This document shows, in pieces, positions 1 through 8,262 of a DNA stretch of 64,000 nucleotides. The notes under the pieces are model-generated. The model saw only the letters and a list, made by a program, of their open reading frames with translations, did no database searches and was not told where the DNA came from. Source of the DNA: Pelomonas sp. SE-A7 (GTDB taxonomy: Bacteria > Pseudomonadota > Gammaproteobacteria > Burkholderiales > Burkholderiaceae_C); NCBI RefSeq assembly GCF_030345705.1, contig NZ_JAUASW010000001.1:1302001-1366000 (forward strand). Direction: 5' to 3'. The position numbers were made by a program, and so were the translations under genes. Within the stretch, counting starts at the first letter, position 1, and the number at the start of each line of letters is the position of its first letter.

Positions 1-1
1 C

Positions 2-130
2 CACCTGGGCTGGCTGGACTTCATCGCCCGCGCCGCGCTGAGCCACGAGCGCTGGCGGCCACAGGGCGCCGAGCGGGTCCGTGAGCATGAAGCGGCGCTG
101 GACCGCTGGTACCGGAGGGGCAGGCGATGA
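2..130 (+). CDS. C-terminal end of an unidentified protein (partial)
   Basis: An open frame runs in from the left edge and codes for the last 42 residues of a protein, ending in an Arg-rich tail (WYRRGRR) before a TGA stop. The stop overlaps the ATG of the next gene in an ATGA arrangement, so the two are probably translationally coupled in one operon. The segment is rich in Arg, Ala and Glu and shows no domain I recognise. I assign no function. Confidence 0.55.
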   Translation, partial: HLGWLDFIARAALSHERWRPQGAERVREHEAALDRWYRRGRR

Positions 131-885
131 GCCGCGACTGGATTCTGCTGCGAGGCCTGAGCCGCGAGGCCGGCCATTGGGGTGGCTTCCCCGAGCGGCT
201 GCTGGATCAACTGCCGGCAGGCAGCCGGGTTCATCGGCTGGACCTGCCGGGCAATGGCCGCTGGCATCAGCTCGAGAGCCCGACCCGCATCGCCAAGATC
301 ACCGAGCACGCGCGGACCCAGCTGGCGGAACTCGCCTTGCCGGCGCCGCCGCTGCTGGTCGGGCTGTCGCTGGGCGGCATGGTGGCCGTGGACTGGGCCG
401 CGCGCCATCCGCGGGAGCTGGCCGGCGTAGCCCTGGTCAGCAGCAGCCTGGCCGGCCACAGCCCCTGGTGGCTGCGGCTGCGGCAGACCGCCCTGCCGCT
501 GATGCTGGCAGCCCTGGCCTGGCCTTCGGTGCGCTGGCGCGAACGCTGCGTCTTCGAGCTGACCAGCAGCCAGCCCAGGCCGCCGCCCGGCTTGATCGAG
601 GCCTGGTGCGAGCTGCGCCGCCGGCATCCGGTGACGGCCCTGAACTTCGCCCGACAGCTCCGGGCCGCCTCGGGCTACCGGGCGCCGCAGGCCTGCCCTG
701 GTCTGCCGCTGATCCTGCTGGCCGGCGAGCAGGACCGGTTGGTCAGCCCCGAATGCTCGCGCCGCACGGCTGAGTGCTGGCAAATGCCGCTGCGCCTGCA
801 TCCTCAAGCCGGCCACGACCTGCCGCTGGATGCGCCCCTGTGGCTGGCGAAGGAGCTGGCCGCCTGGTCAAGCGCCCTGCCCTAG
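127..885 (+). CDS. alpha/beta-fold hydrolase
   Basis: A 252-residue cytoplasmic hydrolase with the layout of small alpha/beta-fold esterases. The nucleophile elbow GLSLGG places the catalytic Ser at residue 81. The acid is probably Asp203 (GEQDRLVSPE) and the base His230 (AGHDLP). The N-terminal 'LLRGLSREAGHWGGFPERL' region supplies the oxyanion-hole area. It resembles BioH in size, but its opening is that of a distinct uncharacterised subfamily, so I do not call it BioH. The start overlaps the preceding gene (ATGA). Its stop overlaps by four bases the stop of the convergent phosphoesterase gene. The substrate is unknown. Confidence 0.85.
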   Translation: MSRDWILLRGLSREAGHWGGFPERLLDQLPAGSRVHRLDLPGNGRWHQLESPTRIAKITEHARTQLAELALPAPPLLVGLSLGGMVAVDWAARHPRELAGVALVSSSLAGHSPWWLRLRQTALPLMLAALAWPSVRWRERCVFELTSSQPRPPPGLIEAWCELRRRHPVTALNFARQLRAASGYRAPQACPGLPLILLAGEQDRLVSPECSRRTAECWQMPLRLHPQAGHDLPLDAPLWLAKELAAWSSALP

Positions 886-1718
886 GCCACGGCCTCTTCG
901 CTCTCCTCGACCGCTGCTTCGCTTCGCACCGATTCCAGCAGGCGCTGCAGCTGGCTGCGTGCGCTGTAGTCCAGGATTTCGAGACGGCCGTCGGCATGCT
1001 CGACCAGGGCGGTCAGGCTCTCGACCCAGTCGCCGTCGTTGCAATAGAGCACGCCCTCGATCTCGCGGATCTCGGCGTGGTGGATATGGCCGCAGACCAC
1101 GCCCTGCACGCCGCGCTTGCGCGCCTCGCGGGCCACGGCCTGCTCGAAGTCGGAGACATAGCTGACCGCCCGCTTGACCTTGAGCTTCAGGTAGCGCGAC
1201 AGGCTCCAGTACGGCAGGCCCAGCCGGGCCCGCAGGCTGTTCAGGTGGCGGTTCAGCTTGAGCGTGAACTCGTAGGCCGAGTCGCCCAGGTAGGCCAGCC
1301 ACTTGGCGCACTGGATCACGCCGTCGAACAGGTCGCCATGGGTGACCCAGAGCTTGCGGCCGTCGGCGGTTTCGTGGATGCAGTCCTCCACCACGTCCAC
1401 GCCGCCGAAGTTGTGGGCCACGTAGCGGCGCGCGAACTCATCGTGGTTGCCGGGTACGAAGATGACCTTGCATCCCTTGCGCGCCTTGCGCAGGATCTTC
1501 TGCACCACGTCGTTGTGGGCCTGTGGCCAATACCAGCTGCGGCGCAGCTGCCAGCCGTCGATGATGTCGCCGACCAGGTAGAGCGTCTCGCACTCGACCT
1601 CGCGCAGGAATCCCAGCAGGGCCTCGGCCTGGCAGCCGGGCGTGCCCAGATGCAGGTCCGAGATCCAGACGGTGCGGACGCGCAAGGCGCCGGCGTTCGG
1701 TTTGAAGGACTGGCTCAT
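882..1718 (-). CDS. UDP-2,3-diacylglucosamine diphosphatase-like metallophosphoesterase
   Basis: A calcineurin-like phosphoesterase of the COG2908 (LpxH-related) type. With the ATG at 1718 it has 278 residues. Metal-binding motifs appear in order: DLH (Asp21, His23), GDIIDG (Asp51), GNHDE (Asn91-His92), THGD (His127) and GHIHH near residue 210. Known relatives hydrolyse UDP-2,3-diacylglucosamine in lipid A synthesis. This longer form is usually a second paralogue beside canonical LpxH (about 240 residues), so its substrate is less certain. I chose 1718 over the upstream start at 1778 because an AGGGAGCC ribosome site precedes it and the residues between show no conservation pattern. The C-terminus is acidic. 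Confidence 0.85.
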   Translation of the reverse strand: MSQSFKPNAGALRVRTVWISDLHLGTPGCQAEALLGFLREVECETLYLVGDIIDGWQLRRSWYWPQAHNDVVQKILRKARKGCKVIFVPGNHDEFARRYVAHNFGGVDVVEDCIHETADGRKLWVTHGDLFDGVIQCAKWLAYLGDSAYEFTLKLNRHLNSLRARLGLPYWSLSRYLKLKVKRAVSYVSDFEQAVAREARKRGVQGVVCGHIHHAEIREIEGVLYCNDGDWVESLTALVEHADGRLEILDYSARSQLQRLLESVRSEAAVEESEEAVA

Positions 1719-1789
1719 GGCGGCTCCCTGGAAGTACAGGCCGCCCGCCATGCTGACCGCCGGCTGTGACGCCGGCATGAAGCCGTGGC

Positions 1790-2197
1790 TCAGCGCAGAC
1801 GGCGGTACTTCACCACCAGGATCTGCGAGCCCAGCGGCGAGATGAACTCGGTGGGCCGCTCGCCGCTGCCGAGCTGGTAGGCCATGGTCAGCTCGTCGCC
1901 GGCCAGCTCGAAGATGGCCTGGATCTGCCGGCCCTTGTTGGGGCCAAGCTCGCCGCGGATGTCCACCCGCGCCGGGCTGCCGCCGGCCAGCAGCTGGTAG
2001 CGGCCACGGTCGCCGGAGAATTCGTAGCTGTCAGCCCCCAGCACCAGGGTGGCGCCGCGGAAGCTGGCGATGGGGAAGTCCTGGCCGCTCAGCTGGGCCG
2101 CATGGGGCCGCCATTCGCCGGCCAGCGTGACCGGGGCCGGCGGCTGGGATGCGCAGGCCGTGAGGAGCAGGGAGAGCAGCAGGGTTCGACGTTGCAT
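1790..2197 (-). CDS. small lipoprotein, TIGR03067-like
   Basis: A 135-residue protein. The ATG at 2197 gives a short signal sequence ending in the lipobox LLTAC, so it is probably a lipoprotein anchored by the Cys at about residue 14. The rest has the pattern of the TIGR03067 family: an early GEW, a central segment ending in an IDI-like strand (RVDIRG), GPNKGRQI, a GDELTMAY strand and a terminal RPTEF...GS...VVKYRR block. That family is mostly known from Planctomycetes and has no established function. Upstream in-frame starts would bury the signal sequence and were rejected. It is probably monocistronic. Confidence 0.65.
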   Translation of the reverse strand: MQRRTLLLSLLLTACASQPPAPVTLAGEWRPHAAQLSGQDFPIASFRGATLVLGADSYEFSGDRGRYQLLAGGSPARVDIRGELGPNKGRQIQAIFELAGDELTMAYQLGSGERPTEFISPLGSQILVVKYRRLR

Positions 2198-2313
2198 CTG
2201 AGGGCGTCCGCGATTCAGGCCCGGACTTTCCCGATAAGGGGACACAGCAGCCCGGCGCTCTGCGATGATGGTTGCGGCCGCCATTCTCGGCGATGCCGCA
2301 AGGGGCCCCATCC

Positions 2314-2730
2314 ATGTCCGAGGACTTTGCCGACAAGCGTCAGTTTCCGCGCGTGAGCTTCTTCTCGCCATCCAACGAGCGTGGCCTGCTGCCCGATTGG
2401 GCCTTCCGCCGCGTGCCCTTTCAGAACGCGCCGGCCGGCCTGGTGATGAACCTCAGCGACGGCGGCCTGCAGGTCCTGATCAGCGCCGGCGAAACCCTCA
2501 CGACCCAGCGCCACGACGTGGTGTTGCTCGTGGGCGAGGAAGACCAGGTGACCTGGTTCAACGGGATCGTGGAAACCGCCTGGGCACGGCCGCTGGGCGA
2601 CTTCGGCCAGCTGCTGGGGCTCAGCTTCGTCAAGCGCAACTCGACGGCCGAAAAATTCCTGCTCAGCTACCCGGTCCAGCCCGGCACCAATGCCTGGGTG
2701 CGCTGCGTGCTGATGCCGGTGAAGGGCTGA
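2314..2730 (+). CDS. PilZ-domain protein
   Basis: A 138-residue soluble protein. RQFPR near the start and NLSDGG about 40 residues later match the RxxxR and (D/N)xSxxG motifs with which PilZ domains bind cyclic di-GMP. The rest has the hydrophobic strand pattern of the small beta-barrel. This suggests a single-domain cyclic di-GMP receptor; its target is unknown. I chose the ATG at 2314, preceded by AAGGGG, over ATGs at 2272 and 2293 because the extra residues are not domain-like. The gene stands alone between two opposite-strand genes. Confidence 0.75.
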   Translation: MSEDFADKRQFPRVSFFSPSNERGLLPDWAFRRVPFQNAPAGLVMNLSDGGLQVLISAGETLTTQRHDVVLLVGEEDQVTWFNGIVETAWARPLGDFGQLLGLSFVKRNSTAEKFLLSYPVQPGTNAWVRCVLMPVKG

Positions 2731-2749
2731 AGCAAGCGCAGAACCGGAA

Positions 2750-3340
2750 CTAGGGGCGGCTCGGCAGGCAGGCCCCCTGGGTGCAGCCATGCCGGGTGGC
2801 CGCGTCGTAGCGGCTGCCCTGGCGGCGGGCCTCGGCCACCATGGCCTGGCCTACGCGGTCGATCTCTTCCTTCAGCGCCTCGCAGCTGGCCTGCTGCGGA
2901 ATTTCCTGCAGACCGGCATCCAGCTTCCGAACCACTTCGCGGACGATGTCGCGATGGCCTTCCTCATGCAGGGTCAGCGCCGGCAGGTACTTGTCGAACA
3001 GCGCCCGCGCCGCCTCGTCGGCCTCGACCAGTTCGGGCAGCGTGATCTTCACGCTCAGCCTTGTCTGAATCTGCGCCAATGCGCAACGGCCATCAGTCTG
3101 GCGCTGGTAGCGGTAGCGCCAGCCCATGTCCCAGGCTGTGTAGCCGTGGAACCGTTTGCCTTCAATCAGGATTGGCGTGGCGGCATTGACTGCCTCCAGC
3201 AGCGACTGCGAGCCGGACTGACGCACCGGGTAGGTTTCCCTCTCCTCGGATTCGCTCACCTCGGCGCGGGCCAGCGTGCAGGCCGCCAGCAGGCCGATGG
3301 CAAAGGCAAGGCGCGTCGGCACGCGGCGATCCCCGGCCAT
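2750..3340 (-). CDS. DUF922 secreted Zn-dependent protease-like protein
   Basis: A 196-residue exported protein. An N-terminal hydrophobic stretch (about residues 10-25) is followed by a domain with HEEGH at 125-129, an HExxH zinc motif, matching DUF922, the predicted secreted zinc proteases. Conserved surroundings include the WRYRYQ strand before and the Cys-containing helices after. The signal could be cleaved after ARA (about residue 26), or LLAAC at 17-21 could act as a lipobox; I cannot decide. It is downstream of, and overlaps by one base (TGATG), the DUF3297 gene, implying coupling. No substrate is known. Confidence 0.75.
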   Translation of the reverse strand: MAGDRRVPTRLAFAIGLLAACTLARAEVSESEERETYPVRQSGSQSLLEAVNAATPILIEGKRFHGYTAWDMGWRYRYQRQTDGRCALAQIQTRLSVKITLPELVEADEAARALFDKYLPALTLHEEGHRDIVREVVRKLDAGLQEIPQQASCEALKEEIDRVGQAMVAEARRQGSRYDAATRHGCTQGACLPSRP

Positions 3341-3588
3341 CAGCCCTTGTAGAAAGCCTCGACCTTGCCCTTGAGCTTGATCGTCAGCGGGCGGCCCTTG
3401 CGGTCCACCTTGCGGCCGACCGGCACCTTGATCCAGCCTTCGCTGATGCAGTATTCCTCGACGTCGAAGCGCTCGGCGTCGTTGAAGCGGATGCCGACGT
3501 CGTGCTCGAACACGGCTGCGTTGTGGTGCGGGCTGCGCGGATCGACCGAGAGGTGGTCGGGCAGTTCAGGCTTGGCGGTGTCGCTCAT
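3340..3588 (-). CDS. DUF3297 family protein
   Basis: An 82-residue protein that looks like a complete DUF3297 member: LPDHLSVDPRSPHH near the start, a GIRFND strand, the EEYCISEGWIKV core and a GRPLTIKLKG end. DUF3297 is a small, widespread, uncharacterised proteobacterial family, probably cytoplasmic since there is no signal. It is the first gene of a likely two-gene unit with the DUF922 protein, whose start overlaps its stop. Confidence 0.8.
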   Translation of the reverse strand: MSDTAKPELPDHLSVDPRSPHHNAAVFEHDVGIRFNDAERFDVEEYCISEGWIKVPVGRKVDRKGRPLTIKLKGKVEAFYKG

Positions 3589-3641
3589 GGATCAGGACCG
3601 GTGAATTCGGAAAAGCCGCGATTGTCCGCGATCACAGGCAC

Positions 3642-5966
3642 TCAGAAACGCAGCACCCAGGACGCGTTGATCGCCCGCAGCGTATTGCGCCGGGTGGTGC
3701 TGCCGGCCGAGAAGCCGTCCAGGTCCACCACGCGGCTGCTGGCCACGTTGTCGGCCGCCAGGATGTTGGACAGGCCGAGCCGGAACTGGGTCATGCGGTC
3801 CATGCGCCAGGAGACGAAGGCGTCCATGTTTCGCACCGCCGCGCGCTGCGCGATCTGACGGTCGGTCTGTATCGTGCGGTAGCCCGGCTGCATCACCAGG
3901 CTGGCGCCGACGGTCCAGGCCGCGTACTGCCTCGGCAGCCGGTAGTCGAAGCCCATATTGGCCAGCCAGGGCGGCTGCGATTCCAGGCGGTTGTCCGGCC
4001 CCTCGACCTGCTCGACCTTGGAGCGGTAGAGATTGAACGCAGCCCGCATCTGCAGGCCGCTGTCGCGGCCACGCTTGAAGAACCAGGGCAGCCAGTCCTC
4101 GCCGCGGCCCTTGACCTCCATCTCCAGGCCCATGGTCGTGGCCCGGCCCAGGTTGACCGGCCGCGAGACCCAGCGCGGTGCATCGACCACGCCCGGCGCC
4201 GGGTTCTGCTCCAGCGCAATGCGCTGGCGGGTCAGGCCGTCGATGCGGCGGAAGAACATGCCCACGCTGAACACGCCACCGGCCGCCGGGTAATGCTCGT
4301 AGGCCAGGTCCAGGCCGCCGGACAGCTCGGGCTTGAGCAGCGGATTGCCGGCCCGGTCGGCCGCAATCGGCGTGTTGGTCTCGTTGCGCTCGTAGTTGCC
4401 GTTGACCACGTAGCGGGCCACCAGGGCGTTCAGGTCGGGCAGCTTGAAGCTGCGCGTGACGCTGGCGCGGATCTGGTCGCGGCCCTTGGGGTCGAAGCGG
4501 TAGTTCAGGTGCAGCACCGGCGTGGTCACACGGGCCAGGTTGTTGATCGGTCCGCTGCCGTCGCTGGAGCGGGTGCGCACCTGTTCGACCCGCACGCCGG
4601 GCAGCACCGACCAGCGCTCGTCTATCGTCCATTCGTCCTGCATGAAGACCGCCGTGCGGGCAATGTCGGCGGCAAAGGGAATGCCGGTGGCGCTGTCCTG
4701 GCGCTCGATGCCGAAGTCCCAGACGCGCCGCAGCTCGTAGCGTTCGCGAGCCTCCATGTCGATGCCGGCGACCAGGGTATGGGTCTCGCCCAGCGGCTGG
4801 TTCCAGCGGCCGCCGACCAGGCTGCGCGACTCCTCGAACTCGGTGCGCGAGTCGCGCATCACGAGGCGGCTGCCGTCGGCGCGTTGCGACTCATAGTGGC
4901 CCAGCGTGGTGCGATCGGTGTCCTGCCAGGAGGCCTTGATCTCGAACTTGCCGCCTTCCTTGAACTTGTGCTGCCACTGGGCATTGGCGCGGCTGACATC
5001 GCTCTCGCCGAGGGTCTGCGAGCCGTCCAGCACCGTCAGCCAGGGTGTGCCCTGCAGCGTGGCGAAGTCGCGCTGGCTGTGGCTGCGCGACTTGTTGTGC
5101 TGGTAGAAGGCGCCGGCGGTCAGCGTGTCCAGGTCGTTCAGCTTCCACTGCAGCCGCGGCGCGATCTGGCCGTTGCTGCCGCGGCCCACGTCCTCGCCGT
5201 GGATCAGCTGTTCCTGGATCTCGCCGGCCGGCGTGCGCGAGATGCGGTCGCTGTCGTACTCCGTGCCCTGGGCCGAGCGCGAGACGCTGACCGGCACGAC
5301 GAAGGAGAAGCCATCGATGCGGTCGCCCCACTGCAGGGCCTGGCTGCCACCGGGCTGCACCGCACGGTAGTTGATGCCGCCCCGCCATTCGCGGCTGCGC
5401 GAACGCGGCGGCTCACGCAGCACGATGTTGATCGTTCCGGCCACGCCGGGGAACTCGGCGGTCGCGCCCTTGACCACCTCGATGCGCTCCACGTCGCCGG
5501 GCGCCAGCGTGTCCAGCGAGAAACCGGGCGGCGCATCCTCGCCGTTGATCAGCACCTTGGTGTAGCCGCCGCCCAGGCCGCGCAGGCGCGGCGAGCCGCC
5601 ATCCATGGACACGCCGGGCAGGCGCTTGAGCACATCGGTCACGTCGATGTCGCCCTGGCGGTCCAGTTCCTCGCGGCCATAGACCGACATCGCGGCCGAC
5701 TGGCGGCGGCGGTTCGATTCATCGGTCTCGGCCGGACCGCTGACCTCGACCCGAGGCATGGTCTGCAGCGCCGCCGAGGCTGCTGCCGCTGCCGGCGCAG
5801 GGGCCGATGCGGCAGGTTTGGGAGGCTGGGCGGGCGGCGGATCCGCTGGGGTTTGGGCCTGTGCATTCAGGCCCAGGACCAGCGAAACAATCACGGCCTT
5901 GAGCGTCGACAGGATTGGGGCGAAGGAGGGTGCCGGCAGGCGGCGGCGGGCTTGCAGCTTGGTCAC
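3642..5966 (-). CDS. TonB-dependent outer-membrane receptor
   Basis: A 774-residue outer-membrane transporter. A signal sequence (about residues 20-38, ending AQAQ) is followed by a Pro/Ala linker (40-68), a possible TonB-box-like stretch (MPRVEVSG, 70-77), a plug domain with VLKRLPGVS, RLRGLGGGYTKVLING and VERIEVVKG, and a long beta-barrel with alternating aromatic strands. The last residue is Phe, as expected for assembly by BAM. The family imports siderophores, cobalamin, metals or sugars; nothing here identifies the ligand. The start is GTG. It is divergent from the Cys-rich repeat protein, with about 130 bases between. Confidence 0.9.
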   Translation of the reverse strand: MTKLQARRRLPAPSFAPILSTLKAVIVSLVLGLNAQAQTPADPPPAQPPKPAASAPAPAAAAASAALQTMPRVEVSGPAETDESNRRRQSAAMSVYGREELDRQGDIDVTDVLKRLPGVSMDGGSPRLRGLGGGYTKVLINGEDAPPGFSLDTLAPGDVERIEVVKGATAEFPGVAGTINIVLREPPRSRSREWRGGINYRAVQPGGSQALQWGDRIDGFSFVVPVSVSRSAQGTEYDSDRISRTPAGEIQEQLIHGEDVGRGSNGQIAPRLQWKLNDLDTLTAGAFYQHNKSRSHSQRDFATLQGTPWLTVLDGSQTLGESDVSRANAQWQHKFKEGGKFEIKASWQDTDRTTLGHYESQRADGSRLVMRDSRTEFEESRSLVGGRWNQPLGETHTLVAGIDMEARERYELRRVWDFGIERQDSATGIPFAADIARTAVFMQDEWTIDERWSVLPGVRVEQVRTRSSDGSGPINNLARVTTPVLHLNYRFDPKGRDQIRASVTRSFKLPDLNALVARYVVNGNYERNETNTPIAADRAGNPLLKPELSGGLDLAYEHYPAAGGVFSVGMFFRRIDGLTRQRIALEQNPAPGVVDAPRWVSRPVNLGRATTMGLEMEVKGRGEDWLPWFFKRGRDSGLQMRAAFNLYRSKVEQVEGPDNRLESQPPWLANMGFDYRLPRQYAAWTVGASLVMQPGYRTIQTDRQIAQRAAVRNMDAFVSWRMDRMTQFRLGLSNILAADNVASSRVVDLDGFSAGSTTRRNTLRAINASWVLRF

Positions 5967-6098
5967 GATTCATTACATCACCCGCCTGTTGCCACTCTGT
6001 TTCGCGCCCGCGCGCGGGCCGCACAATGCGTCCCAAACACCCGCGTCAACGCTTCGATGAACTCGCCCGTTGCCGCGGCTATCCAAGAGGAGCTCCCT

Positions 6099-6812
6099 AT
6101 GAAATTGCCTGCCCTGTTTCTGGCCCTGCTGGCCTTGACCGCCCTGCCCGCCCGCGCCCAGAGCGACTGGACCCCCTGCGCCGAAGAAGGCCAGACCTGC
6201 CGGGTCAAGGGCGAGGTGCTGGTGCGCTTCGGCGCCAACGGCAGCTATGCCTTCAAGGTGATGCGTGATGCCCAGGCCTGCACGGTCGACACCTTCGGCT
6301 CCGACCCGCTGCAAGGTGTTCGCAAGCGCTGCGAACTCTCTAGTGGCTGGCGCCAGCATTCCAGCTACAGGACCTGGTGGGGCGGCAATGCAGACCGCGA
6401 CTGGGTGGTCTGCGCCAGCGAAGGTGACTACTGCCGCGTCTCGGGTTCGGTCAAGGTCCGCTATGGCGCGGACGGCCGCTATGCCGAACACCAAGCCGGC
6501 AACGGCGGCATCGCCTGCAACAACGGCGTGTTCGGCGACCCCAGCCCGGGCATCGCCAAGCAATGCGCCTATCGCCGCAATGACGGCCCTCAGGGCAACA
6601 GCAACGCCGGCAACAGCGGCCTGCCCTGGAGCCAATGCGCCCGCGAAGGCGGCTACTGCAGCTTCCGCGGACCGGGCATGCTGCGCTATGGCGCCGAGGG
6701 CCGCTATGTCTACCGCGAGGCCAACAACGGCATCGCGTGCAACAACGAGAGCTTTGGCACCGATCCGCGCCCGGGCGAGAGCAAGCGCTGCGAACTGCTG
6801 CAGGTCCGCTGA
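6099..6812 (+). CDS. secreted protein of three 58-residue Cys-rich repeats
   Basis: A 237-residue exported protein. The signal peptide is about residues 1-20 (ends PARAQ). The mature part is three repeats of exactly 58 residues at about 24-81, 102-159 and 177-234, joined by Gly/Asn/Ser-rich linkers. Each repeat has W..CA.EG..C, then an (R/K)(F/Y)GA.G.Y strand, then an AC and FG.DP..G...(R/Q)C end, so four Cys per repeat that probably form two disulfides. I do not recognise a named domain and assign no activity; repeats of this shape could bind carbohydrate or surfaces. The ATG at 6099 follows AAGAGGAGC. The next gene's ATG follows its stop directly (TGAATG). Confidence 0.75.
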   Translation: MKLPALFLALLALTALPARAQSDWTPCAEEGQTCRVKGEVLVRFGANGSYAFKVMRDAQACTVDTFGSDPLQGVRKRCELSSGWRQHSSYRTWWGGNADRDWVVCASEGDYCRVSGSVKVRYGADGRYAEHQAGNGGIACNNGVFGDPSPGIAKQCAYRRNDGPQGNSNAGNSGLPWSQCAREGGYCSFRGPGMLRYGAEGRYVYREANNGIACNNESFGTDPRPGESKRCELLQVR

Positions 6813-7568
6813 ATGACCGCAGCCAAGCTGGCCGAAGCCTTGATTGGGGCCCATGCGCGGCGCCTGCCGCTGGACTGCGAAGGCTGGGCCTTGCCCGATG
6901 CACTGGAACAGTCCAAGGCGCAGCAAGCTGTGGTGCGTGCCATCGACCGCATGGAGACGGGGCCGGCCTGCTGGAAGTCCGGCGGACCGGCACGGGATGC
7001 GGCGCGGCTCGGCCATTCGCCCTTGCCCCGTCGCTGGCTGAGGCAGGGGCACAGCATTGACGTTAGCGAGTTTTGGTTGCCTTTTTGTGGCGTGGAAGCC
7101 GAGGTCGCTTTCCGGCTGAGCCGCCGTGTGACGGCCGAGATGGCGGCCACGCTCGACCAGGCCGCGGCCCTCGCCCTCTGCGACGGCATGGCCGTGGCCA
7201 TCGAGCTGACCGCCTCGCGCTGGCAGCAAGGCGGTCAGGCGCCGGCCGAACTGCGCCAGGCCGATCTGCAGTCGCACGCAGCCCTCCTGGTAGGGCCCTG
7301 GCTGGCCGTGGACTCGAAGAGGGACTGGGCGAACCAGGCCTGCGAAATCAGCATCGGCTACCAGACTCCGGTCGCCGGCCGCCACGCGATGGACGACCCG
7401 TCCTGGCTGCTGCAGCACTGGCTGCGCCACGCCACTCGCGACGGTGCGTCACTGGCCGCCGGCACGGTGGTCACCACCGGCTCATGGACCGGAAATCTGC
7501 CGCTCAGGCCGGGCGAGCGGGTCGTGGTCCGGTTCCAGGGGCTGGGCGAGCTGGTTGCCCAGGCCTGA
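6813..7568 (+). CDS. 2-keto-4-pentenoate hydratase / FAH-family protein
   Basis: A 251-residue protein with the fold of the fumarylacetoacetase-like hydratases and decarboxylases (MhpD type). The signature EAEVAFRL around residue 95 provides metal-binding acids. GMAVAIEL follows near residue 125 and VTTGSWTG near residue 222. Members hydrate or decarboxylate 2-keto-4-pentenoates in aromatic meta-cleavage pathways, but many stand-alone copies have unknown substrates. No ring-cleavage genes lie nearby. Its ATG abuts the stop of the Cys-rich repeat gene, so the two are probably co-transcribed. Confidence 0.8.
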   Translation: MTAAKLAEALIGAHARRLPLDCEGWALPDALEQSKAQQAVVRAIDRMETGPACWKSGGPARDAARLGHSPLPRRWLRQGHSIDVSEFWLPFCGVEAEVAFRLSRRVTAEMAATLDQAAALALCDGMAVAIELTASRWQQGGQAPAELRQADLQSHAALLVGPWLAVDSKRDWANQACEISIGYQTPVAGRHAMDDPSWLLQHWLRHATRDGASLAAGTVVTTGSWTGNLPLRPGERVVVRFQGLGELVAQA

Positions 7569-7574
7569 ACCCGT

Positions 7575-8201
7575 TCAAGCCCAGAGCCGCTGCCAGGGAC
7601 CGATACCGAGCGGTGTGAAGACCCAGGCGAAGGCCAGCAGGTTCAGCAGCACAGTCAGCCAGAACCAGCGGCGAAAGCTGGGCTTGACGCTCTTGTGCCT
7701 GAAGATGGATTGCGCCAGCAAGGCACCCGGCCAACCACAGGCCAGGGCCAGGCCATGCAGCGTCGCCTCCTTGACCCGCCAGCCGTTGAGCCGGGCGGCG
7801 CGCTTGTCGAGGCCGTAGACGATGAAGGTCGCCATGCTCATCGCCATGTAGAAGCCCCATAGCCCCTGAGGCAGCGGCCACAGCAGATGGCAGGCCAGCA
7901 GCAGCGCGGCGAAGCCGGGCACCAGGCCTATCGAGATATCGCCCTTGTCGTTGGAGCGTGCGCCTGGCGGCGGCGTGACCGGAGCCGGCCGCGGCTCCAG
8001 GCTCTTGACCTTGAGCGCTCTCGCCTTGCCCTGGCCGTCCTCGCCCGGCTCGAAGCTCAGGCGCTCGCCCACGAAGGGCCGACGCGGCCGCAGGCCGAAG
8101 GCCTTGATGTGGACGAAAAGCCTGCCGCCTCCGCCCTCGGGCGTGATGAAGCCATAGCCCTTGGCGTCGTCCCACTGGCTGAGGGTCCCGTTCTTGCGCA
8201 T
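7575..8201 (-). CDS. cold-shock domain / DUF1294 membrane protein
   Basis: A 208-residue two-part protein. Residues 1-68 form a cold-shock domain (GTLSQWDDAKGYGFI with RLFVH, the RNP1/RNP2-like nucleic-acid-binding strands). A proline-rich linker follows (about 69-85), then a membrane part (about 90-205) with roughly four hydrophobic segments and the FIVYGLDKRAA motif of DUF1294. This fusion is common in Proteobacteria. It suggests a membrane-tethered RNA-binding protein, but its role is unknown. It is convergent with the hydratase gene, with six bases between the stops. Confidence 0.85.
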   Translation of the reverse strand: MRKNGTLSQWDDAKGYGFITPEGGGGRLFVHIKAFGLRPRRPFVGERLSFEPGEDGQGKARALKVKSLEPRPAPVTPPPGARSNDKGDISIGLVPGFAALLLACHLLWPLPQGLWGFYMAMSMATFIVYGLDKRAARLNGWRVKEATLHGLALACGWPGALLAQSIFRHKSVKPSFRRWFWLTVLLNLLAFAWVFTPLGIGPWQRLWA

Positions 8202-8219
8202 GGGGTGGGATTGGAAACG

Positions 8220-8241
8220 AAAAAGCCCACCGAAGTGGGCT
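8220..8241 (-). terminator. Rho-independent terminator of the DEAD-box helicase gene
   Basis: Read on the minus strand, a perfect 7-bp stem AGCCCAC/GTGGGCT closes a TTCG tetraloop and is followed by TTTTT. It lies 22 bases past the helicase stop. This is a strong intrinsic terminator by sequence. Confidence 0.85.
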
Positions 8242-8262
8242 CTTGATCAGCGGGCTGAGCGA

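Noticed and set aside
4293..6098. Extension of the Cys-rich repeat protein upstream to 839 residues
   Set aside because: The extension is antisense to the TonB receptor; the ATG at 6099 has a ribosome site and begins a proper signal peptide.
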